Positions 41,395 through 51,375 of a stretch of DNA of 64,000 nt are shown here, piece by piece. The number at the start of each line of letters is the position of its first letter. The stretch's first letter is position 1. This DNA comes from an uncultured Pseudoflavonifractor sp. (GTDB lineage: Bacteria; Bacillota; Clostridia; Oscillospirales; Oscillospiraceae), in the NCBI GenBank assembly GCA_947425785.1, contig CANEAY010000008.1, positions 1 through 64,000 on the forward strand, given 5' to 3'. Position numbers and translations under genes: made by a program. The notes beneath the pieces are model-generated. The model was not told the DNA's origin and searched no databases. It saw only the letters and a list, made by a program, of their open reading frames with translations.

Positions 41395-42209
41395 TGGCAC
41401 TGAAAGACATCACCCTGGGCCAGTATTTCCCCGGCAAGACCCTCCTCCACCGGCTGGATCCCCGCACCAAGATACTGCTGCTGGTCTTCTATATCGTGGC
41501 CCTTTTCATGGCGAAAAACGCCCTGGGCTACGGCCTTTTGGCCCTGACTTTGGTGGGCGCCGTTCTCGTCTCCAGGGTAGGCTTCAAAGCGGTGCTCCGG
41601 GGCATGAAGCCAGTGTTCTTCATCGTCGTTTTCACCGCGGTGCTGAACCTTCTCTATACCCCCGGCCAGGGGGAGCCCCTCATCGCCTTCTGGGTCATCA
41701 AAATTTACTGGGAGGGCATCCGCACCGCCTTCTTCATGGTGCTGCGCATCATGCTCCTCATCTCCTGCACCTTCCTTTTGACCTACACCACCTCCCCCAT
41801 CCTCCTCACCGACGCGCTGGAGGACTTGCTGGGGCTCCTGAAAAAGCTCCGCCTCCCCGTCCACGAGCTGGCCATGATGATGTCCATCGCCCTGCGGTTT
41901 ATCCCCACTCTCATTGAGGAGACCGACAAGATCATGTCCGCCCAGAAGGCCCGGGGGGCCGACTTCGAGACAGGGAACCTCCTCCACCGGGCCCAGGCCC
42001 TTATCCCGTTGCTGGTGCCCCTCTTTATCTCCGCCTTCCGCCGGGCCGACGAGCTGGCGGTGGCCATGGAGTGCCGCTGCTACCACGGCGGCGAGGGCCG
42101 CACCCGGATGCGCCAGCTCAAATACGCGGGCCGGGACTACATTGCCCTCCTGCTGGGCCTTGCCCTCTGCGTGGCCGTGTGGTGCTCCAACCTGCTGGGC
42201 GTCTTTTAA
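41394..42209 (+). CDS. ecfT: ECF transporter transmembrane scaffold EcfT
   Basis: A 271-residue membrane protein: start MALKDITLGQYFPGKTLLHR, LDPRTKILLLVFYIVALFMA, about five membrane spans, and the two coupling-helix motifs containing Ala-Arg-Gly (KARGADFETGNLLHRAQALI; and the C-terminal MECRCYHGGEGRTRM). EcfT carries substrate-specific S components such as RibU (52.8 kb in this window) and couples them to EcfA1/A2. It is joined to ecfA2 by a TGATG overlap. Confidence 0.95.
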   Translation: MALKDITLGQYFPGKTLLHRLDPRTKILLLVFYIVALFMAKNALGYGLLALTLVGAVLVSRVGFKAVLRGMKPVFFIVVFTAVLNLLYTPGQGEPLIAFWVIKIYWEGIRTAFFMVLRIMLLISCTFLLTYTTSPILLTDALEDLLGLLKKLRLPVHELAMMMSIALRFIPTLIEETDKIMSAQKARGADFETGNLLHRAQALIPLLVPLFISAFRRADELAVAMECRCYHGGEGRTRMRQLKYAGRDYIALLLGLALCVAVWCSNLLGVF

Positions 42210-42243
42210 TTTTAAGAAAATCTTTTGATTGGATTCACCATTT

Positions 42244-43014
42244 ATGAGAAATATCGCGTTAAAATTGATGTACGTGGGTACCGCCTACCACGGCTGGCAA
42301 ATTCAAAATAACGCTATCACCATCGAGGAAGTGCTGGAAAAGGCGCTGGAGAAGGTGGTGGGCCACCCCGTGAAGTGTACCGGCGCGGGCCGCACCGACG
42401 CCGGCGTCCACGCCAGGGCCTACCTTGCCAACTTCCGCACCACCTCCACCATCCCCTGCGACCGGCTGCCCCTGGCGGTGAACACCCGCCTGCCCAGGGA
42501 CATCACCGTCACCGGCGCGGTAGAGGTCTCCGAGGGCTTCAACGCCATCTCCGGCTGTGTGAAGAAGGAGTACACCTACCGCATCTACAACGCCCGGCTC
42601 CCCAACGCCTTCGAGGTGGACAGAGCCTGGTTCTACCCCTACAAGGAGCTGGACGAGCGCGTCATGCAGGCCGCCGCCGACTGCTTTGTGGGCACCCATG
42701 ATTTTGCCGCCGTGCGCAGTGTGGGCACCGATGTAAAGTCCACCGTCCGCACGGTCTACTGGTTCGATATCCAGCGGCAGGGCCGCATCTTAAGCTGCCG
42801 GGTCTGTGCCAACGGCTTTCTCTACAACATGGTCAGGGCCATGGTGGGCACCGTGGTCTACGCCGCCGAGGGCAAATTCCCCCCGGAGGCAGTGGCCGAC
42901 ATCCTGGAGGGAAAGTGCCGCACCGACGCCGGCCCCACCGCCCCGCCGGGGGGCCTGTACATGACCCGGCTGTGGTATGACGAGCCTGGTCTGAACGAGG
43001 GGGCGCTGGAATAG
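42244..43014 (+). CDS. truA: tRNA pseudouridine(38-40) synthase TruA
   Basis: A 256-residue TruA: MRNIALKLMYVGTAYHGWQI, the catalytic Asp in CTGAGRTDAGVHARAY, GCVKKEYTYRIYNARLP and FLYNMVRAMVGTVV. It modifies the tRNA anticodon stem-loop. The ribosome-binding site is weak (no GGAGG); the ATG is preferred over a TTG five codons upstream because MRNI matches the family start. It ends the conserved ecf cluster and is followed 1 base later by the DUF5711 gene. Confidence 0.95.
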   Translation: MRNIALKLMYVGTAYHGWQIQNNAITIEEVLEKALEKVVGHPVKCTGAGRTDAGVHARAYLANFRTTSTIPCDRLPLAVNTRLPRDITVTGAVEVSEGFNAISGCVKKEYTYRIYNARLPNAFEVDRAWFYPYKELDERVMQAAADCFVGTHDFAAVRSVGTDVKSTVRTVYWFDIQRQGRILSCRVCANGFLYNMVRAMVGTVVYAAEGKFPPEAVADILEGKCRTDAGPTAPPGGLYMTRLWYDEPGLNEGALE

Positions 43015-43015
43015 A

Positions 43016-44188
43016 ATGGACGAGAATCAGGACAAGAAGAAAAATCCCCTCCTGCGCCTTCTGGCCTGCCTAGTCACGGCGGCCCTCCTGCTCACCGCCG
43101 TGTTCCTGCTGATGAACTGGCGGAAGCTGAACTTTGACTTCATCCGCCGCTATTTCACTTACCGTGCCCTGGAGCGCAACGCCAGCGGCCAGGTGGAGTC
43201 CTTCTCCTATAACGGCGGCGCCAGCAGCGCCTTCGCCCAGCTGGGGGACGACCTGTTGGTCTGTTCCGGCAGCGGCATCTGGCTCTACGCTCCCACCGGC
43301 GGCGCTTACCTGGAAGATGCCTGTGCCCTGGCCCGCCCGGTGATCCACACCGCCGGCACCACCGCCCTCATCTACGATGCCGGAGGCACCGACCTCTACG
43401 TTTACCGGGACAGAGAGCAGGTCTTCTCCCTCACCACCGAGGTCAACCGTGCCATCCTCTCCGCCAGCCTTTCCGCCCAGGGCCAGCTCACCGTGGTGAC
43501 CCAGGCCAGCGGCCTCAAGGGCGTAGCCACGGTGTACAGTACCTCCTTCCAGCCCCTGTGGAGCGTGAACCTCTCCTCCCGTTTTATCACCGATGCCATT
43601 CTCTCCCCCGACGGCTCCACCCTGGCCCTGGCCACCGCTGGGCAGACCGGGGGCATCTATGACAGTCAGATCTCCTTCTACTCCTCCGACCGCGCCTCTG
43701 CCGAGGGGCAGACCCCCGACGCCGTGTGCTCCCTGGGCAACAACACCATCCTGGCCCTGGACTGGCACGACCACACCCTCCGGGTGCTGGGAGAGGACTC
43801 TTTAGACCTGGTCTCCAAGGGAGGGGAGCTTATCGCCTCCTACCCCTATGGCGGCCGGTATTTGAAGGGTTTTTCCCTCTCGGGCAGCGGCTTCAGCTCC
43901 CTTCTGCTGGGCCGCTACCGGGCGGGCACCGATGCCCAGCTGGTCACCGTGGACGACCAGGGAACTGAACTGGCCTCTGTCCCTCTGGATCAGCAAGTCC
44001 TCTCCCTCTCCTCCTCCGGGCGGTACACCTCCCTGCTGACCCCCGACGGACTTTCCATCTACACACAGGAGCTGGAGCCCTATCACGACATGGCCGCCAC
44101 CCAGGGCGTGCGTAAGCTCCTCCAGCGGGAGGACGGCTCGGTGTTCCTCATCTCCGCCGAGACCGCCCGCCTCTATCTCCCCGATTAA
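43016..44188 (+). CDS. DUF5711 family membrane-anchored beta-propeller-like protein
   Basis: A 390-residue protein with a cytoplasmic N-terminus, one membrane span at about residues 15-33 (LACLVTAALLLTAVFLLMN), and an extracytoplasmic domain built from repeating beta-sheet units resembling WD40/PQQ propellers (DDLLVCSGSGIWLYAPTG, AQLVTVDDQGTELASVPL). This is the DUF5711 family of Clostridia, of unknown role, found beside truA, CvpA and PgsA genes as here. It starts one base after truA and is 18 bases before the CvpA gene, so it is in the same transcript. Confidence 0.83.
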   Translation: MDENQDKKKNPLLRLLACLVTAALLLTAVFLLMNWRKLNFDFIRRYFTYRALERNASGQVESFSYNGGASSAFAQLGDDLLVCSGSGIWLYAPTGGAYLEDACALARPVIHTAGTTALIYDAGGTDLYVYRDREQVFSLTTEVNRAILSASLSAQGQLTVVTQASGLKGVATVYSTSFQPLWSVNLSSRFITDAILSPDGSTLALATAGQTGGIYDSQISFYSSDRASAEGQTPDAVCSLGNNTILALDWHDHTLRVLGEDSLDLVSKGGELIASYPYGGRYLKGFSLSGSGFSSLLLGRYRAGTDAQLVTVDDQGTELASVPLDQQVLSLSSSGRYTSLLTPDGLSIYTQELEPYHDMAATQGVRKLLQREDGSVFLISAETARLYLPD

Positions 44189-44206
44189 AAAGGAAGGTTT
44201 TGCATT

Positions 44207-44905
44207 ATGCCGATCATTTTGGACATTCTTGTCATAGCGGTGCTTGTGCTCTTCATCGTCCTGGGGGCCCACCGGGGCTTCATCCTCACTCTTTGCTCCC
44301 TGGTGGCCGTTATCGTGGCCCTGGTGGGGGCCAATCTGGTGGCCGACGCCCTGGCCCCCAAGGTGGCCGACATTATCCAGCCCCGGCTGGAGCAGTCCAT
44401 TCAGGAGAGCCTGGAGCAAAAGGCCCTGGAGGTCAGCGCCACCGACGGCCTGGGTGTGACCGAAGCCCTGGCCGCCCTGCGGGAAAAGGGCGGGCTTTAT
44501 GAGTGGGCCGCCGAAAGCCTGGAGGATGCGCTGAAGTCCTCTCCCGATATCTCGGAGTCCATTGCCCATCAGGCCGCGGCAGCTGCCGCGGCAGTGGCGG
44601 AGCAGGTGGCCCGGGGCGTCCTCTTCTCCATCGCCTTCCTCCTGCTCCTGGTGGTGTGGTTCTTTGTCAGCCACGCCCTGGATCTGGTGGCAAAGCTCCC
44701 CGGTCTCAGCGCCCTGAACCAGACCCTGGGCGGCGTGCTGGGCTTCATAAAGGGCCTTCTCATCCTGTGGCTGCTCGCCTGGGTGCTGGGGCCCCTCACC
44801 GGCGTTCTCTCCACCGAGACCGTAGCCCAGACCCATCTGCTCCTCTTCCTTGCCCAGCATGGCCCCATGGAGCTGCTGAAGCTGGGCGCCTCTCTCACCG
44901 CCTGA
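44207..44905 (+). CDS. CvpA family membrane protein
   Basis: A 232-residue protein with four hydrophobic segments: ILDILVIAVLVLFIVLGAHR-type start with the CvpA hallmark GAHRGFILTLCSLVA, then a helical loop (PRLEQSIQESLEQKALEVSA) of about 80 residues that is longer than in E. coli CvpA (162 residues), and two C-terminal spans. CvpA is linked to colicin V production and envelope integrity in E. coli; function in Firmicutes is unclear. It lies between the DUF5711 gene and pgsA. Confidence 0.88.
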   Translation: MPIILDILVIAVLVLFIVLGAHRGFILTLCSLVAVIVALVGANLVADALAPKVADIIQPRLEQSIQESLEQKALEVSATDGLGVTEALAALREKGGLYEWAAESLEDALKSSPDISESIAHQAAAAAAAVAEQVARGVLFSIAFLLLLVVWFFVSHALDLVAKLPGLSALNQTLGGVLGFIKGLLILWLLAWVLGPLTGVLSTETVAQTHLLLFLAQHGPMELLKLGASLTA

Positions 44906-44943
44906 AAAAAGAACGCCTTCAACCGTCAAAGGTGGTATGACCA

Positions 44944-45474
44944 ATGAATCTCCCCAATACCCTGTCTCTGATCCGGCTGTGCCTGGTGCCGGTGTTCGTC
45001 TGGGCCTATTTCCTGCCCCAGCCAAACGCCCACCTGCTGGCGGCCATCATCTATGCCGCCGCCTTCGTCACCGACATTGCCGACGGCTATATCGCCCGCC
45101 GCTTTGACCTGGTGACCAAGCTGGGCCGTATCCTGGATCCCCTGGCCGACAAGCTGATGACCCTGGCGGCCATCACCTGCGTCACGGTGGACGGCATCGT
45201 CCCCATGTGGGCCGTTGTGGTCTTTTTCTGCAAGGAGGCCACCATGGGCCTTGGGGGCCTTTACCTCTACCGGCAGATCAAAGATATGCCCCCCTCCAAC
45301 TGGCTGGGCAAGGCGTCCACCGGCGTCTTTTTCGTGGTGCTGGCCATCCTGGTGCTCTTCCCTGTTCCCCGGCCCTGGGCCACGGCGCTCATCACTTTGG
45401 CTCTGGCTTTGGCGGTGGCCGCCCTGCTGCGCTATGCCGCCCAATGCTTCCATTTGGTGAAAGAAACCCCTTGA
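44944..45474 (+). CDS. CDP-alcohol phosphatidyltransferase (PgsA-like)
   Basis: A 176-residue integral membrane enzyme with the CDP-OH-P motif D-G-(2)-A-R-(8)-G-(3)-D-(3)-D, read as DGYIARRFDLVTKLGRILDP and LADK. The start MNLPNTLSLIRLCLVPVFVW is that of phosphatidylglycerophosphate synthase PgsA. It transfers glycerol phosphate to CDP-diacylglycerol on the path to phosphatidylglycerol and cardiolipin. It is a little shorter than B. subtilis PgsA (193) but has all six helices. Last gene before a region of small palindromes and the ClpE-type gene. Confidence 0.9.
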   Translation: MNLPNTLSLIRLCLVPVFVWAYFLPQPNAHLLAAIIYAAAFVTDIADGYIARRFDLVTKLGRILDPLADKLMTLAAITCVTVDGIVPMWAVVVFFCKEATMGLGGLYLYRQIKDMPPSNWLGKASTGVFFVVLAILVLFPVPRPWATALITLALALAVAALLRYAAQCFHLVKETP

Positions 45475-45539
45475 TTACCATAGAAAAATCCTGCCGTCTT
45501 CATACGCAGTTCATAATTTCGAAGTAGAATAGCTTGCTC

Positions 45540-45556
45540 AAGGGGACTGTCCCCTT
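45540..45556. repeat. 17-base palindrome AAGGGGACTGTCCCCTT
   Basis: The perfect palindrome AAGGGGACTGTCCCCTT with TGTCCC after it occurs between the pgsA-like and clpE genes. The motif GGGGACNGTCCCC recurs as a short orphan palindrome in Firmicutes intergenic regions and resembles REP-transposase remnants. Only this copy is here. A second hairpin, CCGG...CCGG, lies just before clpE. Confidence 0.6.
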
Positions 45557-45603
45557 GTCCCACCGGAAGAAAAACCTCCGGCTCAAAAGGAGTTGACCAA
45601 ATC

Positions 45604-48156
45604 ATGCAGCCTACACTTTGTGCAAAATGTCATAAGAATGTGGCCGTCGTCTTCGTCCAGCGCATCGAGAATGGCGAGAACAAGACCGAGGGCCTTTGCC
45701 TCAGCTGCGCCAAGGAAATGGGCATCAACGCCATGGATCCCAACCTTCTGAAGCAGATGGGCCTCAGTGAGGATGATGTGCAGAACCTCACCGAAGAGAT
45801 GATGTCCGCCATGGGCGGGGATGGGGTTCTCTCTTCCGAGGGCGAGGACAGCGACAGCGAGGAGGACGAGGGCAAGACCGCCACATTCCCCTTCCTCAAC
45901 AAGCTCTTCGGCGGCGCCTCTGGCTCTGCCGCCACGCCTCCCGATCCCTCCTCCCCCGAAAAGGAGAGCGATACGTCCAAGGGCGGCAAGGAGGAAAAAT
46001 CCACCAAGGGCAAGGACGCCAAGCGGAAGTTCCTGGAGAACTACTGCATCTCCCTGACCAACAAGGCCGCCGATGGCAAGCTGGACAACATCATCGGCCG
46101 GGACGAGGAGATCGCCCGCACCATTCAAATTTTGAACCGCCGCCAGAAGAACAACCCCTGCCTCATCGGTGAGCCCGGCGTGGGCAAGACCGCCATCGCC
46201 GAGGGCCTGGCCCTGCGCATCCACAACGGGGATGTGCCCTATAAGCTCCAGGGCAAGGAGGTCTACCTTCTGGACTTGACCGCCCTGGTGGCGGGCACCC
46301 AGTTCCGGGGCCAGTTCGAGTCCCGGATGAAGGGCCTCATCGACGAGGTAAAGAAGCTGGGCAACATCATCCTGGTCATCGACGAGGTACATAACATCGT
46401 AGGCGCCGGCGACGCCGAGGGCAGCATGAACGCCGCCAATATCCTCAAGCCCGCCCTCTCCCGGGGCGAGATCCAGGTCATCGGCGCCACCACCCTCACC
46501 GAGTACCGCAAGTACATCGAGAAGGACTCCGCCCTGGAGCGGCGCTTCCAGCCCGTCATGGTGGATGAGCCCTCCATCGAGGACGCGGTGAAGATCCTCC
46601 AGGGCATCGCCCCCTACTACGAGAAGTACCACTTCGTCTCCATCTCCCCCGCCATCTGCCGCTCCGCCGTCACCATGTCGGAGCGCTACATCACCGACCG
46701 CTACCTCCCCGACAAGGCCATCAACCTCATTGACGAGGCCTGCTCCGATGTGAACCTCCACAACAAGGCCCTGGCCCGGGAGGCCCAGCTGAAAAAGGAG
46801 CTGGAGGGGCTGGCCGCCCAGCGGGAGAGCCTGATGAACGCCAACAACAACCGCGACCTGAAAAAGCAGAACGACCTGAAGGCCAACGAGGCCCGCCAGG
46901 CGGAGATACGCCGGAAACTGTCCTCCCTGGCCGGAGAGCACGCCGCCCTGGCCATCGACCCCGCCCAGGCCCCCGGCCTGAAGGACAACGAGCGGGAGCA
47001 GGCCGGCCTCAACGCCGAGCTGGAGCGCCTCACCGAGGAGCGCACCAGGCTGATCTCCCAGGAACAGCCCGAGCAGGATTTCGAGCAGCTGGCCCAGATC
47101 AAGAGCCGGGAAATGCAGCTCCAGGCAGAGCTTTCCAAGCTGGAGGCCATGTCCGCCCCACCCCTGACGGTGGAGCATCTGGCCCGGGTCATCGAGCTGT
47201 GGACGAAGATCCCCGCCTCCCAGATCCAGGAGCAGGAGTACGAGCGGCTGGCCCACCTCCAGGATCGGCTCAAGGAGCATATCATCGGCCAGGATCAGGC
47301 CGTCAACGAGGTCTCCGCCGCCGTCCGCCGGGGCCGTGTGGGCATCGCCTCCAAGCGTAAACCCGTCTCCTTTATCTTTGTCGGCTCCACCGGCGTGGGC
47401 AAGACCGAGCTGGTGAAGCGGCTGGCCCAGGATATGTTCAACTCCCCCGAGTCCCTCATCCGGCTGGATATGTCGGAGTTCATGGAGAAGTTCTCCGTCT
47501 CCCGGATCATCGGCTCCCCCCCGGGCTATGTGGGCTATGACGAGGCGGGCCAGCTCACCGAGAAGGTGCGGCGCAAGCCCTACTGCGTCATCCTCTTCGA
47601 CGAGATCGAGAAGGCCCACCCCGACGTGCTGAACATCCTCCTCCAGATCCTGGACGACGGCCACATCACCGACGCCCAGGGCCGCAACGTGAATTTCGAG
47701 AACACCGTCATCGTCATGACCTCCAACGCCGGCTCCACCACCGGCTCCACCGGCTCGGTGGGCTTCGGCCGCAGCGAGACCGAGCAGGGCAAGGCCAAGG
47801 CCATGAAGGCCCTGGAGGGCTTCCTCCGGCCCGAGTTCATCAACCGGGTGGACGAGATCGTCTACTTCAATAAGCTCTCCGAGGACAACTTCAAGGACAT
47901 CGCCCAGATCATGCTCAAGGAGCTGTCCCAGAACCTCCAGGACAAGGGCATCACCCTCACCTACAACGACGGCCTGCTGGACTACCTGGTGAAGAAATCC
48001 TACTCCCAGACCTACGGCGCCCGGAACCTCCGCCGCCAGATCCAGAAGGACTTGGAGGATCCCATCGCCACCAAGATCATCGACAGCTACATGAACCCCA
48101 TCTCCAAGCTCACTGTGGCCTCCAATGGCGAGAGCCTAACGGTGGATGCGGAATAA
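45604..48156 (+). CDS. clpE: ClpE-type ATP-dependent protease ATPase with long middle domain
   Basis: An 850-residue two-AAA+ unfoldase. The N-terminus has a four-Cys zinc finger (C6, C9, C32, C35) of ClpE/McsA type rather than the Clp_N repeats, then an acidic linker ([14 protein letters not shown]). NBD1 has GEPGVGKT; an extended coiled-coil middle region of about 130 residues (positions roughly 390-520) is much longer than in Bacillus ClpE/ClpC and closer to ClpB; NBD2 has GSTGVGKT, and VGF in the ClpP-binding loop ([10 protein letters not shown]). The VGF motif argues for a ClpP partner. Normal ClpE is about 700 residues. Confidence 0.88.
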   Translation: MQPTLCAKCHKNVAVVFVQRIENGENKTEGLCLSCAKEMGINAMDPNLLKQMGLSEDDVQNLTEEMMSAMGGDGVLSSEGEDSDSEEDEGKTATFPFLNKLFGGASGSAATPPDPSSPEKESDTSKGGKEEKSTKGKDAKRKFLENYCISLTNKAADGKLDNIIGRDEEIARTIQILNRRQKNNPCLIGEPGVGKTAIAEGLALRIHNGDVPYKLQGKEVYLLDLTALVAGTQFRGQFESRMKGLIDEVKKLGNIILVIDEVHNIVGAGDAEGSMNAANILKPALSRGEIQVIGATTLTEYRKYIEKDSALERRFQPVMVDEPSIEDAVKILQGIAPYYEKYHFVSISPAICRSAVTMSERYITDRYLPDKAINLIDEACSDVNLHNKALAREAQLKKELEGLAAQRESLMNANNNRDLKKQNDLKANEARQAEIRRKLSSLAGEHAALAIDPAQAPGLKDNEREQAGLNAELERLTEERTRLISQEQPEQDFEQLAQIKSREMQLQAELSKLEAMSAPPLTVEHLARVIELWTKIPASQIQEQEYERLAHLQDRLKEHIIGQDQAVNEVSAAVRRGRVGIASKRKPVSFIFVGSTGVGKTELVKRLAQDMFNSPESLIRLDMSEFMEKFSVSRIIGSPPGYVGYDEAGQLTEKVRRKPYCVILFDEIEKAHPDVLNILLQILDDGHITDAQGRNVNFENTVIVMTSNAGSTTGSTGSVGFGRSETEQGKAKAMKALEGFLRPEFINRVDEIVYFNKLSEDNFKDIAQIMLKELSQNLQDKGITLTYNDGLLDYLVKKSYSQTYGARNLRRQIQKDLEDPIATKIIDSYMNPISKLTVASNGESLTVDAE

Positions 48157-48174
48157 GCTTCAAAAAGCATAAAA

Positions 48175-48209
48175 ACATCCCGGAGCCAAATGGCTCCGGG
48201 ATATTTTTA
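48175..48209. terminator. Bidirectional terminator
   Basis: ATCCCGGAGCCA / TGGCTCCGGGAT with a 2-base loop, A-run before and T-run after; it ends clpE (+) and the M56 gene (-). Confidence 0.9.
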
Positions 48210-48213
48210 TCTG

Positions 48214-51200
48214 TCAGCCCTCATCCACCGGGTGAACGCGCGCAAGACCGATATTTTCTTCGGTATACTCCAACCATTCATCGGCCGCCTTCCATTCCTC
48301 CAAGTTCAGCGTGCGGTAACCCACGGGATGCCCGTACACCTGGCCGCCCCGGTAAGAAAGGATGATACTGCCCAGCACATACTCATCGCCGCCCCGCTCC
48401 AGCCACAGCACCACCTCGGGGATGGTGTCGCCATCCATGTCCTGTTCTGCAAAGCGGTATACCTTCACAGCCGCGCCGTCGCTGTCGGGCAGGGTGTCCA
48501 CATACTGGTACTCCCCGGCCTCCACGTTGTAGAAGGCGGTGTCCCCCCGAAGGGTGGAGCGCAGAGCCGCCGTAATGGCGGGGTCACCGGCAATGGTCAG
48601 AGCCTCCCGGGTGACCGGCCGGAAGTCGTAAGTTCGGTATTCCCTCCCCTCCAGAGGGTCTATGGGCTTCGACGTCTCCCAGGAATCCCCCTCGTAAATG
48701 CTGAAGAGGATCCAGCGCTTCCCCTTCCCCTCCTTCGCAAAGCCGAGGATATCCCCCCGCTTCACCTCATCGCCCTCGTGTACCTGGACGTACTCCAAAT
48801 GATCGTATTGGCTGTACCGCCCATCAGGGTGGCGGATGACCACCCTCTGCTCCAAACCGGGGTCGCCCTTCACAAACTCCACCGTCCCCGCCGCCATGCT
48901 CTGTACCGTTACCCCCTCGGGAGAGAGGATCCGCAGCCGGTGCTCAAACACCTCCAAAACCACATCGCTGCCATACTCTATGTAGGGCAACGGCCACAAG
49001 TCGCCGCTGGAGCGGGTGACGGCGGTGAGGTCTAAGTCATCGGCGGTGATGGCCTTCACCTCCTCCATCCGGGCCATGTACCCCCCGTTCTCCTGCTCGG
49101 CGGGGGTGGTCATGTCCTTGTCCCAGAAGGTGGCGGTGTAGGTGATGCCGTCCTTCTCCCCCAAAATCTTTCCGTCCCACTCCCCGGGGTAGCTGTCGAT
49201 GGTCTCCTGCTGCTGGGCGGAATCCTCCGCCCACAGAGAGAAGAGATAGCCGTTCCCCGAGAACAGGGCTTTGTCGTAAAAATTCCAGTTGTTGGCCGCC
49301 CGCAGCACCACATAGTTCCCCTCCAGGCTCTCGGGCAGGGTGAGAGAAAAGCCCCAGTCCGGGTCGGTGTAGACCCGGGGCGAGGGGATCCGATCCGGGG
49401 TCAGGAAGGGCTCACCCCCTGCCCAGGCCCCGTTGGAGTCCATGCGGCTGAGCTGCAGATACTCTATGGTATTCCCCAACTGTTCATTGATGTAAAGCCC
49501 CACCAGGGTGCCGTCCTTTGCCTTGAGGACATTGCTCTTGAGAGTGGTGCCGTTCATAAAGCCGGAGTAGAACAGCTCCTCCGAACCCACATGGGTCATG
49601 TGATCCACCCCGCCGGGAATGGAATCCACCGCCCTCAATTCCCGCTTTTCAATGTCCCAGGCGTAAAACCGCTCCTCCCGGCCCTCTCTATCGTCAAATA
49701 CATCAGACAGGTACACCGTCTGTTCGTCCCCGCTCACGTCGCACCGCCAGATGACCCGTTTCCCTTCGCTCTGGTCGGCGTGGTATTCCTCCACCAGGGC
49801 GTCCCCATAGTAAAAATAGGCGGTATCCAGGGTGTGGTAGAGAAGGAACTCCCGCTCCGGGTCGTAGTAGTCCAGGGTGGGCATGGTGTTTTCTGTCAGG
49901 GGCTGGGAGTAGACAGGCATCTCTGTGTAGAGGGTATCATTCCCAGACGTCATAGCCCAGGACAGTCGGGTGATCTCCCCGCTTTTCACGGTGACCACCA
50001 GGTAGTCGGTACCCGAGGGCATAGAATCCCGGAAAACGGGCCAGTTCAGCAGACTTCCTACCGCCCTCCGCCATTCCTCCGTTCCCTTCTCCCCGGCGCT
50101 CTGATCCTCTCCCCACCAGAGCTGGCGGAGCATCAGGTCGTCGGACAGGGGCAGGGTGAAGTCTCCCAGAGGTTTTCCGTGGGGGCCTTCGGTGTCGCTG
50201 TACTCCAGCAGGGACAGGCCAATGGAGCCGTAGTCCTCCCCCTCGGCGTCCTCCTCCCCGATGGGCCATGTGATATTGACAAGGGGAGAGCAATAGACGC
50301 CGTCGGCTAATAGCTTAGGTACCTCCTGCCGGCAGGCCACCAAGGAACCTAAGGCCAGCGCCAAGACCAAAACACCGCACACCAATGCCCGGCTTTGCTT
50401 TCCGGGGCGGAAGAGCTGGGTGAGCCGGGCCTTCATCTGCTCCGCCCCGCCGCTGAAGCTAGTGGTAAAGGGCGTTCCGGCGCCCTCCCCGGCGGAAGCG
50501 AGGAGCAACTCACCATAGGAGCGCTTATAGCTATTGTCCCGGCCCTCCACCACAGCGGCGTCACAGCAGGCCTCCACATCCCGGGCGGCGGCACGGAGCA
50601 TACCCCACACCAGAGGGTTGAACCAATGGAAGACACAGGCACACAGCACCAGGAGCTTGTAGGCCACGTCCCGGCGCTTTACATGGTACAGCTCGTGACG
50701 AAGGGCCGCCGGAGCCGCCCCCTCCAAAGGCAAAAGTACCAGGGGGCGGAACAGGCCCAGGGTCATGGGGCCGGACACGGCCCCGCTGCAATAGAAGGCC
50801 ACCCTTCCCTCCAGCCCCAGCTCCCCGGCGCAGCCCTCCAGCCCGGAGACCGGCCTGGCGGCGGAGAGCAGCCGGAGGCGGAGCAGAAGGTAACGTCCCC
50901 CCTGCCACAGCAGGAGCAGGGCCATGCCCGCCAGCCACACTGCCGCTGCCAAAGCCGTGACAGAGACCACAGGCCGCCGGGAAGGGGTGGTCTGCGCCTC
51001 TTCCGGGTCTGCGGGACGAGACTGTGCCCCGGACTGGGCGGGAACTTGTGCCTGACCTACCCCCGCCGGAGGCTGGCCCGAAAGCTCCTGCTGGCCGGCC
51101 GCGCCATTTGGGACAGAGGGCTTTACCGCCTGGGGCCGTACCACCGGGCCCACCGGCAGTGTCACCGTATAGGCCGGGGCCTCCACCACCACCGGCGCCT

Positions 51201-51375
51201 GGGGCTTGGGAAGCCAGGGGGCGGTGAGGAGCACCAGGGCCACCACCAGCCACAGCCACCAGCGGGTCTGGGGGGCGTATTTCTTCTCCAGCCGCCCCCG
51301 GCACAGCAGCAGGGGCAAAAGCAGGACGGACACTGTCCCGGAGACCACAAACACCCGCAAAAACAGGCTCTCCAT
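48214..51375 (-). CDS. BlaR1-like M56 metallopeptidase with a degenerate M23 domain
   Basis: A 1053-residue membrane sensor-protease. Residues 1-350 are the M56 part: four hydrophobic spans, a Pro/Gln/Ala-rich external loop, and HELYH (H227-E228, H231) as the zinc site, followed by FHWFNPLVWGMLRAAARDVE. The fourth span (about 335-350) leads to a 700-residue external region. Near residues 830-900 it has YDHLEYVQVHEGDEVKRGDI, the M23/LytM core, but the HxH zinc motif is missing (WILFSIY instead), so that domain is probably a non-catalytic cell-wall sensor. It shares a TAATG junction with blaI. Confidence 0.85.
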   Translation of the reverse strand: MESLFLRVFVVSGTVSVLLLPLLLCRGRLEKKYAPQTRWWLWLVVALVLLTAPWLPKPQAPVVVEAPAYTVTLPVGPVVRPQAVKPSVPNGAAGQQELSGQPPAGVGQAQVPAQSGAQSRPADPEEAQTTPSRRPVVSVTALAAAVWLAGMALLLLWQGGRYLLLRLRLLSAARPVSGLEGCAGELGLEGRVAFYCSGAVSGPMTLGLFRPLVLLPLEGAAPAALRHELYHVKRRDVAYKLLVLCACVFHWFNPLVWGMLRAAARDVEACCDAAVVEGRDNSYKRSYGELLLASAGEGAGTPFTTSFSGGAEQMKARLTQLFRPGKQSRALVCGVLVLALALGSLVACRQEVPKLLADGVYCSPLVNITWPIGEEDAEGEDYGSIGLSLLEYSDTEGPHGKPLGDFTLPLSDDLMLRQLWWGEDQSAGEKGTEEWRRAVGSLLNWPVFRDSMPSGTDYLVVTVKSGEITRLSWAMTSGNDTLYTEMPVYSQPLTENTMPTLDYYDPEREFLLYHTLDTAYFYYGDALVEEYHADQSEGKRVIWRCDVSGDEQTVYLSDVFDDREGREERFYAWDIEKRELRAVDSIPGGVDHMTHVGSEELFYSGFMNGTTLKSNVLKAKDGTLVGLYINEQLGNTIEYLQLSRMDSNGAWAGGEPFLTPDRIPSPRVYTDPDWGFSLTLPESLEGNYVVLRAANNWNFYDKALFSGNGYLFSLWAEDSAQQQETIDSYPGEWDGKILGEKDGITYTATFWDKDMTTPAEQENGGYMARMEEVKAITADDLDLTAVTRSSGDLWPLPYIEYGSDVVLEVFEHRLRILSPEGVTVQSMAAGTVEFVKGDPGLEQRVVIRHPDGRYSQYDHLEYVQVHEGDEVKRGDILGFAKEGKGKRWILFSIYEGDSWETSKPIDPLEGREYRTYDFRPVTREALTIAGDPAITAALRSTLRGDTAFYNVEAGEYQYVDTLPDSDGAAVKVYRFAEQDMDGDTIPEVVLWLERGGDEYVLGSIILSYRGGQVYGHPVGYRTLNLEEWKAADEWLEYTEENIGLARVHPVDEG

